Part shown: one piece after another, positions 25,207 through 34,082 of the stretch
Numbering within the stretch: position 1 is the stretch's first letter
Layout of the letters: each line of letters opens with the position of its first letter
From: Acidobacteriota bacterium
GTDB taxonomy: Bacteria > Acidobacteriota > Terriglobia > Acidiferrales > UBA7541
Direction: 5' to 3'
Length of the DNA: 63,072 nt
Assembly: GCA_003223295.1 (NCBI GenBank)
Contig: QHYM01000129.1
Location: 1 to 63,072 of the forward strand
Translations under genes and position numbers: made by a program
Notes under the pieces: generated by a model
The model's database searches: none
The model's input: only the letters and a program-made list of their open reading frames with translations
What the model was told of the DNA's origin: nothing

Positions 25207-25812
25207 CTATTGAGAGGGGTTTGCGTAGGCAGCCAATCTTTTCTTTGCGGCTCTTCGCTTTACGGATACCAGAATTATGATGAGCACGCCTAAACCTACG
25301 CCGCCAAACATCGAGACCAAGCTTCTTAGTATGGTCTGAATGATCTTCTCGCCGACGCCTGAGCCGACAGCAAGAACTGTTTGCGGACCCTTTGTATCCT
25401 CGGGATAGTTGCAGGACAAGTCGTATTGGCCGGCGACCTTGACGGGAAATTCCAGCACGGATCGACCCGAACGGCTGCCCAAGTTATAGGTTGTCGACAT
25501 CCCCGGTCGTCGCAGCGGAATTTTCTGACTTCCCGAAAGCATCGTGACGGTACAGCTCAGGCCATCGACGGACTGGGTAGTTGAGTAGATTCGGCCATCC
25601 ACGACGGACTGCTCTTCGAGGAAAACTGTATAGGTCGCTGGAGTGCCCAGCGACAGTTCCGCGTGGCCGGGAACGACTAGCTGCGTAAGGGAATCCGTGA
25701 GGTGGGAAAGTCCGTTGAAAAGAAAGTATACGAACAGGGCGCCGCCCGCGAAGATTAGCACCCAGCCAATCGAGGCGTACCACCAACTAGGCTTGATTTC
25801 GGGCGCTTGCAT
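25207..25812 (-). CDS. Membrane protein of unknown function, two TM helices
   Basis: A 201-residue protein with two predicted membrane helices: near the N-terminus (WYASIGWVLIFAGGALFVYF) and near the C-terminus (GGVGLGVLIIILVSVKRR). Between them is a soluble beta-rich domain of about 110 residues containing two Cys (GLSCTVTM and YDLSCNYPED), which could pair if it faces the periplasm. A basic tail (RRAAKKRL) indicates a cytoplasmic C-terminus. I recognise no family. The ATG at 25812 has AAAGAGG directly upstream and GGAG 12 bases upstream; the open frame beyond it is antisense to the amidase gene and is not used. Confidence 0.65.
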   Translation of the reverse strand: MQAPEIKPSWWYASIGWVLIFAGGALFVYFLFNGLSHLTDSLTQLVVPGHAELSLGTPATYTVFLEEQSVVDGRIYSTTQSVDGLSCTVTMLSGSQKIPLRRPGMSTTYNLGSRSGRSVLEFPVKVAGQYDLSCNYPEDTKGPQTVLAVGSGVGEKIIQTILRSLVSMFGGVGLGVLIIILVSVKRRAAKKRLAAYANPSQ

Positions 25813-25906
25813 CCTCTTTGGATCTCCGCCATGGCTTCGCCCCGACAACCTGACCCCTTTAAGCCTACATGTGGAGCTGAAGGCAACCAAGAAAGATGAG
25901 AATCTG

Positions 25907-27700
25907 TCAGAAGCCGGGGGGATGGTAGGAGGCGACGGCGAAGGCGCGTTCGAGGGCGATGCCCGCGCGGCAGAGTGTGCCTTCGTCGAAGAGGCGGCCG
26001 ATGAGCGTGACGCCGTGGGGAACGCGGCGGGGCGGGGAAAATTTGGGCAGGGGATGCTGCGGGTCGGGCGCCCAGTCGGAGCGCGCCTCGCCGACTTCGA
26101 CGAAACCGGCGCGCAGCGTGAGCGACGGATGGCCGGTGTTGTTGCTGATGGTGAGCATTTCGTCGCGGAGTGAAGGGACGAGAAGCAGGTCGACGTCGGA
26201 GAAAATACGCGCCATCTCCTGGCAGACTTTGCGGCGGAAGCGGTCAGTCTGAACGAAATCCACAGCGGAAAGAAAACGGGCCTGCCGGAAAAGATTGGGC
26301 CAGGAGTCGTGTGTCTGCATCTTGAGCTGATCGGTGGCATGAGAGAGCGTGAGCTCCTCGAAGGCGGCGGCGCCTTCCGCGAAGAGATTGAGATTGAGCG
26401 TGCCGTACGGCCAATCAGGGAGAAAAACTTCGACGGGGCGCATGCCGAGCTTTTCGATAGTTTCGAGAGCGGCGCGGTCGACGTCGGTGGCGGGAGGCTG
26501 CTTCATCCAGGAGGGGAAGTAGCCGACGCGGAGGCCCTTGACTGGGGCGGAATCGAAGTCGAGATGGCTGGGGACGCTGGAGACGTCGCCGGGGTCAGGG
26601 CCGGAGATGGCTTGCAGGACGAGAATGGCGTCTTCGACGGAGCGGGTCATGGGGCCGAGCTTGTCGAGCGACCAGCAGAGCGTCATCGCGCCCGTGCGAG
26701 GGACGCGGCCGTAGGTGGGGCGAAGTCCGGTGACGCCGCAGCGCATGCTGGGACTGACAATGCTGCCGCCGGTTTCGCTGCCGATGGAGAAGCCGACAAG
26801 TCCGGCGGCGGTGGCGGCCCCGGGGCCGGCGCTGGAGCCGGACGCGCCTTCATCGAGCAGCCAGGGGTTCATGGTCTGACCGCCAAACCAAATGTCGTTG
26901 AGCGCGAGCGCGCCGAGGCTGAGCTTGGCGATAAGAACGGCGCCGGCGTCGTGGAGACGCTGGACGACGGTGGCGTCTTGCGTGGGGATGCGATTGCGAA
27001 AAGGCTCCGCACCGTAAGTGGTGGCGATGCCGGCGGTGTCGAGAAGATCCTTGCCGCCCCAGGGGATGCCCTGGAGAGGGCCGCGGTATTTTCCAGCGGC
27101 GATTTCGGCGTCGGCTTTTTTGGCTTGCGTAAGAGCAAGATCGCGCGTGAGGGTGATGATGCACCGGAGTTTCGAATCGAATTGCTCGATGCGATTGAGA
27201 TAAATGTGCGTGAGGCGCTCGGACGTGAGTTTGCGCTGCTCGACCCAGCGCGAGAGCTTGGTGACAGGCGCGAAGGCGATATCGGCGTCGTCCGAAGGGA
27301 GCGGGCCGGGATCGGAGTTGGTGCGGACGAAGCGCTCGCGCTGCGCGGCAGGATGCTGGCCGGGGAGCACGGAATCGTAACGCGAAAAGGGCGCGAGCGA
27401 GGATGCGAGCGCGACGTTGCGCGGGCCGGTGCGGCGTTCGAGAAGAGCGGCCATGTTGACGCGCCAGAAGGAAGCGGCTTGGGTCAGCTCGGCGGGAGTG
27501 AGTTCAACGCGGGCGAGTTTTTCGGCTTCGGCGAAAGTAGCGGGAGAGACTTCGGGGCCCACGGCCGGGCCGGTGCCGAAGGCAGAGGGCGCGCCGGGAG
27601 GGAGTTGCGAGGGTTCCTGCGTCTCGGCGTTCAGAGAAACTGCGGCGCCGAGAAAGCCAAGAGACATTTGTGCGAGAAACTGCCTGCGGGGATTTGGCAT
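25907..27700 (-). CDS. Exported amidase (amidase-signature family)
   Basis: A 597-residue amidase-signature enzyme. The catalytic triad is Lys in WGGKDLLDTA, the cis-Ser in GASGSSAGPGAA and the nucleophile Ser in GSETGGSIVSPS. An N-terminal extension of about 140 residues precedes the domain. The protein starts MPNPRRQFLAQMSLGFLGAA, a twin-arginine-like signal, so it is probably exported folded. These enzymes hydrolyse amides (GatA relatives), but export and a lone gene argue against tRNA transamidation. GGAGGG before the ATG at 27700 sets the start; an ATG seven codons upstream is weaker. Confidence 0.92.
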   Translation of the reverse strand: MPNPRRQFLAQMSLGFLGAAVSLNAETQEPSQLPPGAPSAFGTGPAVGPEVSPATFAEAEKLARVELTPAELTQAASFWRVNMAALLERRTGPRNVALASSLAPFSRYDSVLPGQHPAAQRERFVRTNSDPGPLPSDDADIAFAPVTKLSRWVEQRKLTSERLTHIYLNRIEQFDSKLRCIITLTRDLALTQAKKADAEIAAGKYRGPLQGIPWGGKDLLDTAGIATTYGAEPFRNRIPTQDATVVQRLHDAGAVLIAKLSLGALALNDIWFGGQTMNPWLLDEGASGSSAGPGAATAAGLVGFSIGSETGGSIVSPSMRCGVTGLRPTYGRVPRTGAMTLCWSLDKLGPMTRSVEDAILVLQAISGPDPGDVSSVPSHLDFDSAPVKGLRVGYFPSWMKQPPATDVDRAALETIEKLGMRPVEVFLPDWPYGTLNLNLFAEGAAAFEELTLSHATDQLKMQTHDSWPNLFRQARFLSAVDFVQTDRFRRKVCQEMARIFSDVDLLLVPSLRDEMLTISNNTGHPSLTLRAGFVEVGEARSDWAPDPQHPLPKFSPPRRVPHGVTLIGRLFDEGTLCRAGIALERAFAVASYHPPGF

Positions 27701-27784
27701 GAGCCCTCCGAGGGGAAGCATTGTATCTGAGTCTCGAAGAGCGCGCAGGGTTAGAACAATTCCTGTGGGGAAGGAAAAGGACAG

Positions 27785-29348
27785 TTAGGAGGGCTTGGTG
27801 CCCTGGGCGGTGGGCGCTGCGATTTGTTGTTTGTGGTCCACGGAGAAGAGCAAGTAGTTCTTGAAACTATGGCGGCGATGCGTGCGGCGGCCTCGCCAAT
27901 CGTAAAAGACTTCGGCTATTTGAGGCAGCCACATGTCGAGATTGCGAGACTGGAAATGCACTGGACCATATTCGATGGCCGCGTGGTCAGCGGCGAGGCG
28001 GATTTGCGGCAGGGAGGCGACGAGATCCGTTTCCAACCGGACGATTTGAAAGCTATCCGCGGCGATCCAGGCGCGCCCTTTGAGGGGGACTGAGTAAACC
28101 GGGCCTTGAGCGCCAATTTGATAGGTGCGAATGGTATTCGGCTTATCGGCCCTTTGGCGGAAATGGATTTGCCAAGCTGGCGCACCGCGCGACATCGCCA
28201 GTCCCTCGCAGGAAAGCGCAAAGTTTTGCACGTTCGAAGGATGAAAAATGAGGACAAGTGCGGGCAACCCGGTGGTCGCCATACCATCGGGAAATTGGGC
28301 TGCCGAATAATGAGAGTCTCTGTATTCCTCCACGTTGCGCAGGCCAAGGCGATTTTTCTTGATGGAAACCACATAGTTGAAGTCGAACTTGGCGGGACGC
28401 GAGGCGAGCCCCCACTTGTTGATTGACACGTGGGTCACAGCTTCGGTCGCCGTGAACTGATCCACATTGGCGAGGAATTCCTGAATGCGGCTGCCGGACT
28501 TTGCGATGATTTCCTCCAGGTTGCATGCCACGCCGGAGTCCACCGGCGGAACTTTTTCGTCAATGTCGGCGGGGAGCCAGTTCGAAGGCAAGAGGGTCGA
28601 GGTTGCTAGCATAGGCACGGGTGGGGAGTTTGATGCCGTGCTGGACTCGCGTTCCGTTGCTGATTCGAAGGGAGCCTGCAAATCCGCGAGCTGTTTCACG
28701 GCGGCAGCGTCCGAAGCATTTTCGCGGAGGTAGGCTTGTAGAACTTGGATGGCTCGCTCCTGTTCACCGCGCAGGCGCAAAGCGCGCCAGGAGCGGCTGA
28801 ACAATTCCGGCCTGGCCGTGACCCAATTCGAGTGCGCGCTCGGCTTGATGGATGGATTCGTCCAGCAGGCCCTGCCGGAGGTAAGCGTCCGCAAGAGCCG
28901 CATGGGGGCGCCAGGAAGTGGGCTCGGCTTCGACAGCTCGGTTGAGGTATTGAGCTGCTTCATTCGGCTTGCTTTCCCGCATGAGCGCGCTGGCCAGGGA
29001 CAACAGGGCGCCAGGATGGTTTGGAGAGAGGGTCAAGACTTTTTCCCAATAATTCCTCGCGTGCACCCAGTCATTCATCTGAGAGGAATAAACGCCAAAA
29101 AGGAAGTTCGTGTCCGCGTCACTAGGAGAAGACCGGTAGACGGTATCCAAGTGGTTGCGCGCATCGGCAGGTTTGTCGGCCCGCAACGCTTCCAGAGCTT
29201 TTCCCAGTTCCTTCTGTAACTTGAAACCCAGGATCGGATGGTCTTCGCCGGGCGGGAGAGATGAGTATTGGGCGCGCAGGCAGGGAGCAAGGAGGAGGGA
29301 GTAGAGAATGAGAGTAGGAAAGGTGCAACGCGGCACGCGCAAAGACAT
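27785..29348 (-). pseudogene. TPR protein gene interrupted by a frameshift
   Basis: The N-terminal part (from ATG 29348, with GGGAG five bases upstream) encodes a signal peptide (LILYSLLLAPCLRAQ) and about four TPR repeats, reaching VQPLLARF near 28780. The TPR pattern then continues in the next frame as LRLRGEQERAIQVLQAYLRE, followed by a domain of about 280 residues ending near 27785. Removing one T from the TTT near 28779 restores one frame of about 520 residues. The C-terminal domain (FNYVVSIKKNRLGLR, WLPQIAEVFYDWRGRR) is of a type often seen after TPRs in Acidobacteria, with no known function. It is a real +1 lesion or a homopolymer sequencing error; the absence of other damage favours the latter. 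Confidence 0.7.
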
Positions 29349-29569
29349 GCGGACTCCCACCAGCGAATTTACCGAAGGGAAGGACCCAAACTTCGAGATA
29401 TCTTATACCCATGCCGCGGAAAACGTAACAAGGAGAGCATGGATCTTGTCACGGGGGGCCGCGGCTGGCATTGTGCTGGAATTAGGATCGGCGGGGCTGC
29501 CAATCCCTGGTGATCAGGAAGTCCGGAACAGGACGGCCTTTCCATAACCACGAAAGGCAGGAGTCTGCC

Positions 29570-30337
29570 ATGACATGGAATTGTCTGGCGCTTAGGGCGG
29601 TGCAGACATTTGCCTTCATATTCTTTTTTGCACACCCGTGCCTGTGCCAGCAGAAGATTTCCGACGCGGAGAAACTGCTTTTTGATTCCGTTAACCGCGA
29701 ACGCGTGGAGAGAAAGCTGACGCCTTTGAAATGGGACGAGGGTCTGGCGCGCGCGGCGCGCAAGCATGCCGAACAGATGGCGGAGCACGATTTGCTTGAG
29801 CACCAAGTGCCCGGCGAAGCTGATCTGGCGACGCGGGCCCAAGAGGAAGGGGCGAGCTTCAGCCATATTACAGAAAATATTGCGATGGGAGTGTCCGCCG
29901 ACAAGTTCCACGACGGCTGGATGCACTCGCCCGGGCACCGGGCAAATATTCTTGATGCGGAGAGCGATTCCATCGGGATTGCGATCGCCGAGAACGAGAC
30001 GGAGTTGTACGCCGTGGAGGACTTCGCTCATGCCGTCAAGGTCCTCTCGATCGAGGAGCAGGAGAAGCGCGTCGAGGGACTCCTTATTGCGCGCGGGTTA
30101 CGCCTGCTCAAGATTGGCGATGACGCGCGGAAGAGCTGCGAAGTGGACCAAGACTATGTGGGAAACAGCAAGGCAAAGTACATCGCGCACTATGAAACGC
30201 CCAACATCTCGCAATTGCCAGAAGCTTTAGAAAAGGAGATTCTGTCCCGGCGCTACAAATCTGCAGCAGTGGGCGCTTGCCCCCAAAAAGGGCCGGCGCG
30301 GTTTACGCGCTTCCGCATCGTGGTGCTCTTCTACTAG
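29570..30337 (+). CDS. Secreted CAP-domain (SCP/PR-1) protein
   Basis: A 255-residue exported protein with a signal peptide (FAFIFFFAHPCLCQQ). A CAP domain follows (about 30-150) with the conserved elements LLFDSVNRER, RKHAEQMAEHDLLEH, HITENIAMG and HDGWMHSPGHRANIL, which supply the His/Glu cavity residues. The C-terminal half (about 150-255) has no known domain and includes three Cys. Bacterial CAP proteins are extracellular and of mostly unknown role. CAGGAG six bases before the ATG at 29570 sets the start. It converges with the ABC permease gene; both stop codons lie in one palindrome, CTAGCGCTAG. Confidence 0.88.
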   Translation: MTWNCLALRAVQTFAFIFFFAHPCLCQQKISDAEKLLFDSVNRERVERKLTPLKWDEGLARAARKHAEQMAEHDLLEHQVPGEADLATRAQEEGASFSHITENIAMGVSADKFHDGWMHSPGHRANILDAESDSIGIAIAENETELYAVEDFAHAVKVLSIEEQEKRVEGLLIARGLRLLKIGDDARKSCEVDQDYVGNSKAKYIAHYETPNISQLPEALEKEILSRRYKSAAVGACPQKGPARFTRFRIVVLFY

Positions 30338-30339
30338 CG

Positions 30340-31551
30340 CTAGGAGCGAAAGAGGACGGATTCGCGCTGGAACATCTTGACGGCCAAGAAGAGCGCGGCG
30401 ACGGCGTAGACGCACGTAGACGCAAAAATGATTGCGATGTAGTTCCAGTGATACGTGCCGATGACGAGCTCCTTGCAGAGAAGGCTGACGTTGAGGACGG
30501 GGATGAGGGCGAGCTTCAGGTTGAGTTCGACGCCAGGGAGCATAGCGGCGATGGCAGGAAGGATGACGATAAACAAGAGTGGCGTGATGTAACTTTGCGC
30601 TTCCTTGTAGCTTTTCGCGAAAGAGGAGATGGTGAGGAGGACGGAAGCGAAAAGAACCGCCAGCGGAAGGGCCATGATGAAAACGGAGAGCGCAGCGCCG
30701 AATCCAATGTGAAGAGTGACGTCAGACTCACCCGCCTGAACAGGCTTGGTATGCAGGGCATTGACGATGCTGAAGGAAATGGCCATGGAGACGACGGAAA
30801 GCGCGGCCGTGGTGAGAGCAGTGGTGAGGACAAGAAGGAATTTACCGAGGACGAGATGCGTGCGGGAGATGGGGCTGGAGAGGATGGTTTCCATGGTGCC
30901 GCGCTCTTTTTCCCCGGCGGTCAGGTCCATTGCCGGGTGCATCCCCCCGTTCAGGCACAGAAACACGACGATGTAGGCGATGAAACCGCCAAAGAAGAGC
31001 GCGCCACCGGACTTTTCGGGCGGAGCGACATTGTGAGGCTTGACTTCGAATGGTTTCAGGACGGTAACCGGTAGATTCCTGGCGGCGAGACGGTCTTTTA
31101 CGACGGAGTCGCGATAGTCGTTGAAATATTTCTCGATTTTGCCCCTGGCCGTATCCGATTTGAGATCGCCGTCGTAATCGTGAATGAGGACGGTTTGTTC
31201 TTTTTGCTCGGCGAGACTGCGCTCGAAGCCTTCGGGAATCTCGACAACAACGGGGATCTGCTTGTTGACGACTTGATCTTTCCAATTGGCCTCGAGCGGA
31301 ACGACCTGAATTTTCGGTACTTTGTTCAAGCCGGAGAGAACCGAAGGCGAGTCTTGCCCGCCGATGACCATGACTTTAGGTGTTTCTTCTCTGGCCTTTC
31401 CGATCAGGGCGGCGATCGCGGCGCCGAAGCCCACGCTGACGAGCGGAAAAAGGACCAGAGGCACGATAAACATAACAATGAGGGTGCGTCGGTCGCGGAG
31501 GGCCTCGGTCAGCTCTTTTTTATAGACAATGCCAATGTTGCGTGCAGACAT
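30340..31551 (-). CDS. ABC-2 type permease, NatB-like
   Basis: A 403-residue membrane protein. It starts MSARNIGIVYKKELTEALRDRR, typical for NatB-type permeases (sodium or peptide export). The first helix is at about 24-46, then a large extracytoplasmic loop to about 190. Five more helices lie in the C-terminal half, with the conserved ABC-2 motif KERGTMETILSSPISR. It pairs with the ATPase gene upstream (stop TGA one base before this ATG), so the two are translationally coupled. Because that ATPase lacks Walker A, this permease may lack a functional partner unless another ATPase substitutes. Confidence 0.88.
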   Translation of the reverse strand: MSARNIGIVYKKELTEALRDRRTLIVMFIVPLVLFPLVSVGFGAAIAALIGKAREETPKVMVIGGQDSPSVLSGLNKVPKIQVVPLEANWKDQVVNKQIPVVVEIPEGFERSLAEQKEQTVLIHDYDGDLKSDTARGKIEKYFNDYRDSVVKDRLAARNLPVTVLKPFEVKPHNVAPPEKSGGALFFGGFIAYIVVFLCLNGGMHPAMDLTAGEKERGTMETILSSPISRTHLVLGKFLLVLTTALTTAALSVVSMAISFSIVNALHTKPVQAGESDVTLHIGFGAALSVFIMALPLAVLFASVLLTISSFAKSYKEAQSYITPLLFIVILPAIAAMLPGVELNLKLALIPVLNVSLLCKELVIGTYHWNYIAIIFASTCVYAVAALFLAVKMFQRESVLFRS

Positions 31552-31552
31552 G

Positions 31553-32228
31553 TCAGTGGGCCTCCGCAGGGACGTAATGAGGGGCGACAATCTTGACGAA
31601 GATTTCCTCGAGATCGTTCTCGGAATATTTTTGGCGAAGCTGGGCGAGCGTGCCTTCGGCAAGGAGCTTGCCCGACTGGATGATACCGATGGTGTCGCAG
31701 AGCTTCTCGACTTCGCTCATGACGTGGGTAGAGAAGATGACCGTCTTGCCGCGATCGCGGCATTCGCGAATGAAGGCGGTGATGGTGCGGGCAGTCATGA
31801 CGTCGAGGCCGATCGTGGGCTCATCGAAGATCATGACAGGTGGATCGTGGACGAGGGTGCGGGCAATGGAGGTTTTCTGCTTCATGCCGGTGGAAAGCTT
31901 GTCGCAGCGTCGGTCGCGGAAGCCGTTCATGTCCAGGCGGTTGAAGATGTCGTCGATGCGCTTTTTGAGCGTGGCCTCGTCGAGTCCGTTGAGGCGACCG
32001 AAGTATTCGACGAGCTCCTGGGCCGTGAGGCGGGGATAGAGGGCCGTGGCGGTTGAGAGAAAACCGACGTTGGCGCGAACCTTTTCGGGCTGCTCGATGA
32101 CGTCGTGCCCGCAGGAGCAGGCCATAGATCTTGCCGGGTAGGCAAGTAAAACTGACGTTGTCCACAGCGCGAATTTCACCGCGCTTCTTATCATGGAATC
32201 GCTTAGACAGGCTTCGAGCTTCGATCAT
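31553..32228 (-). pseudogene. ABC transporter ATPase (NatA-like), Walker A segment deleted
   Basis: The N-terminus reads MIEARSLSKRFHDKKRGEI then VDNVSF and PGKIYGLL in one frame. In the family, GPNGAGKTTTLR (Walker A) and about 15 more residues follow. Here the sequence jumps at about 32115 straight to CGHDVIEQPEKVRANVGFLS in another frame. The rest is normal: LSTGMKQKTSIARTLVHDPP (signature region), MIFDEPTIGLD (Walker B) and STHVMSEVEKL. About 65-75 bases including the nucleotide-binding loop are missing and the frame is shifted, so no working ATPase can be made. A misassembled deletion is possible because CTCCTG-like repeats flank the junction. Confidence 0.8.
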
Positions 32229-32340
32229 CAGCAAATCCCCAATAGAAAGTTGGTAAAGCAGGACGCAGAGCTTTCAGAGTGTACTACGTTGGCGATGCGG
32301 GAATATTACAGAAAGACATCGACAAGCGGGGAAGAGCGCT

Positions 32341-32517
32341 TCAGCCTTTGTGACAGGCGGGGCACTGCTTTGCATCGAACTTATCGGGGGTAACGCGAAA
32401 CATGTTGTTGCACTGGATGCACACGCGATGCAGAACCGTGCTGGAGACAGGCGCAAGTTTTGGCGAGCTCTTTGAAGCCGGCGAACTGGTTTTGGCGCTA
32501 GTGGTGTCTGTAGCCAT
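32341..32517 (-). CDS. Small zinc-ribbon protein
   Basis: A 58-residue protein. The first 28 residues are Ser/Thr/Lys/Pro-rich (MATDTTSAKTSSPASKSSP). The second half is a zinc ribbon with two CxxC knuckles: C33-I-Q-C36 and C52-P-A-C55, separated by 15 residues. It ends CHKG. Similar short zinc-ribbon proteins are widespread and of unknown function; possible roles include nucleic-acid or protein binding. The ATG at 32517 is the only start before the ribbon. It lies just upstream of the NatA-like gene on the same strand. Confidence 0.7.
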   Translation of the reverse strand: MATDTTSAKTSSPASKSSPKLAPVSSTVLHRVCIQCNNMFRVTPDKFDAKQCPACHKG

Positions 32518-32803
32518 GGGCCGATCGTAGCACGCAGAGGGCCGTCAGCCAAACCACCGGCATCTTAATTCAGGGCCGGGGCATCTTCCCTAGGTAGGCT
32601 TTTAGCGGTTCCACAATGTGTTTACGTTAGGCATGGAGCATAGAGAAAGCCGCGCGGGCCTTGCTAGAATGAAGTATCTTGGAGCCTTCCGGGCAAGCGC
32701 CAGGATAGCCACAGACAAATGGGCGGGAAGTGCGCGGGGGAGAAGTATTTCTACGCCTGTGGAGCGCCAAGGCTGAGGACGTACGGAATAGAATTAGGAA
32801 TTC

Positions 32804-34072
32804 ATGGATCGAAAACTGCGAAACCGGATTGTGCTTTACCTGTTCCTGGCAGTGGTGTTGGCGTTCGTTCTCATCAAGCTGAGCGGGCGAAAACCGGCGC
32901 CGAAGATTTCCGCGGTGACGCCGGTGCGGGAGAACCTGACTTCCTCCATCAGCAGCAATGGAAAAGTTGAGCCTATTTCGCCTTACGTGATGCGGGCGGA
33001 GCTGAACACATTCGTCGAAAAGGTCTACCCCAGCGAAGGGCAGCAGGTGAAAAGGGGCCAACAGCTCCTGGAATTGGATGTAAAGGACGCCGCGGCGCAG
33101 CTCGCCGAAACGCGATCGAAACTGCTGCAGGCGCAGGATGATTTGCGAGCGGCGAGGGCGGGTGGCAGAGCAGACGCGGCTGCGAAGGCCGCGGGCGATC
33201 TGGCAAACGCGCAAAAAGAGCGCGACCGGCTGCAGAAAAATCACGAGGCGTTGCTCCACTTGATTGCCCAGGAGGCGGCGACCCAGGACGAACTGGCGAC
33301 CAACGACCTGGCACTGACCAGGGCGCAGGCGGAAGTAACGAGGCTCACCGCGGCGAAACAGGAATTTGAGCGCGGCGTCAAGCTGGACCGCGATCGCGCA
33401 GTGTTGCAGGTAGAACAATTGAAGAACGAAGCTGCCGCACTCGAAGACAAAGTGCGGCAAGGACGCATCACAGCGCCAGCGGATGGAACGCTGTATTCCC
33501 TTCCGGTGAAGGCCGGGGATTTTGTAAAAGTGGGCGACTCCCTGGCGGAGATGGCGGACTTGCACAAGGTGCGCGTGCGGGCGTTTATCGATGAGCCGGA
33601 TCTGGGCGGGCTGGAAGAGAATGAGCCCGTAAAAATCACCTGGGACGCGCTGCCGAACAAGACGTGGTCCGGCAAAACCGAAATCATTCCAAAACAGGTG
33701 GTGCAACGAAATACGCGGAGCGTTGGCGAATTGCTGTGTTCGGTGAAAAACGACAAACTGGAACTGCTGCCGAATATCAACGTAAACGTGCGCATCAATT
33801 CGAGGGAGCGCCTCGGGGTGCTGTCCGTGCCTCGGGGAGCCGTGGAAGTCGAAGGCGGGCGGCGCTATGTGTACGTGGTGAAATCGAACCAGCTTGGCGT
33901 AGGGAAGTCCACGCTGGAGAAGCGAGAGATCCACGTAGGCATCGCGGACGCCACGAACTATGAAGTGGTGAGCGGCCTGGAGGAGGGCGAATTGGTGGCG
34001 TTGCCGGGCGACGTGGATCTGCGCGACGGAATGAACGTGATTGTGGTGAGCACATCCGTGGAGAATTCTTAG
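32804..34072 (+). CDS. Efflux periplasmic adaptor (HlyD/MacA-like membrane fusion protein)
   Basis: A 422-residue membrane fusion protein: an inner-membrane anchor (IVLYLFLAVVLAFVLIKL, about 9-26), then a lipoyl/barrel-sandwich half-motif (VEKVYPSEGQQVKRGQQLLE). A long coiled-coil hairpin runs from about 85 to 205, the second half-motif is ITAPADGTLYSLPVKAGDFV, and beta-barrel and membrane-proximal domains follow. It would link an inner-membrane transporter to a TolC channel. The ribosome site is AGGA before ATTC-ATG. Downstream, on the same strand, are a TPR protein, a MacB-like permease and a TolC-like protein. No ATPase is in the set. Confidence 0.92.
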   Translation: MDRKLRNRIVLYLFLAVVLAFVLIKLSGRKPAPKISAVTPVRENLTSSISSNGKVEPISPYVMRAELNTFVEKVYPSEGQQVKRGQQLLELDVKDAAAQLAETRSKLLQAQDDLRAARAGGRADAAAKAAGDLANAQKERDRLQKNHEALLHLIAQEAATQDELATNDLALTRAQAEVTRLTAAKQEFERGVKLDRDRAVLQVEQLKNEAAALEDKVRQGRITAPADGTLYSLPVKAGDFVKVGDSLAEMADLHKVRVRAFIDEPDLGGLEENEPVKITWDALPNKTWSGKTEIIPKQVVQRNTRSVGELLCSVKNDKLELLPNINVNVRINSRERLGVLSVPRGAVEVEGGRRYVYVVKSNQLGVGKSTLEKREIHVGIADATNYEVVSGLEEGELVALPGDVDLRDGMNVIVVSTSVENS

Positions 34073-34082
34073 GGAACAACGA

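Noticed and set aside
25813-26340. N-terminal extension of the two-helix membrane protein
   Set aside because: The added 176 residues are antisense to the amidase and start in the middle of that gene.
26309-27730. 473-residue plus-strand frame
   Set aside because: Gly/Glu-rich shadow of the amidase gene, which carries the complete catalytic triad.
30334-30343. CTAGCGCTAG palindrome holding both convergent stop codons
   Set aside because: Ten bases are too short for a terminator or operator claim; probably chance arising from two TAG stops back to back.
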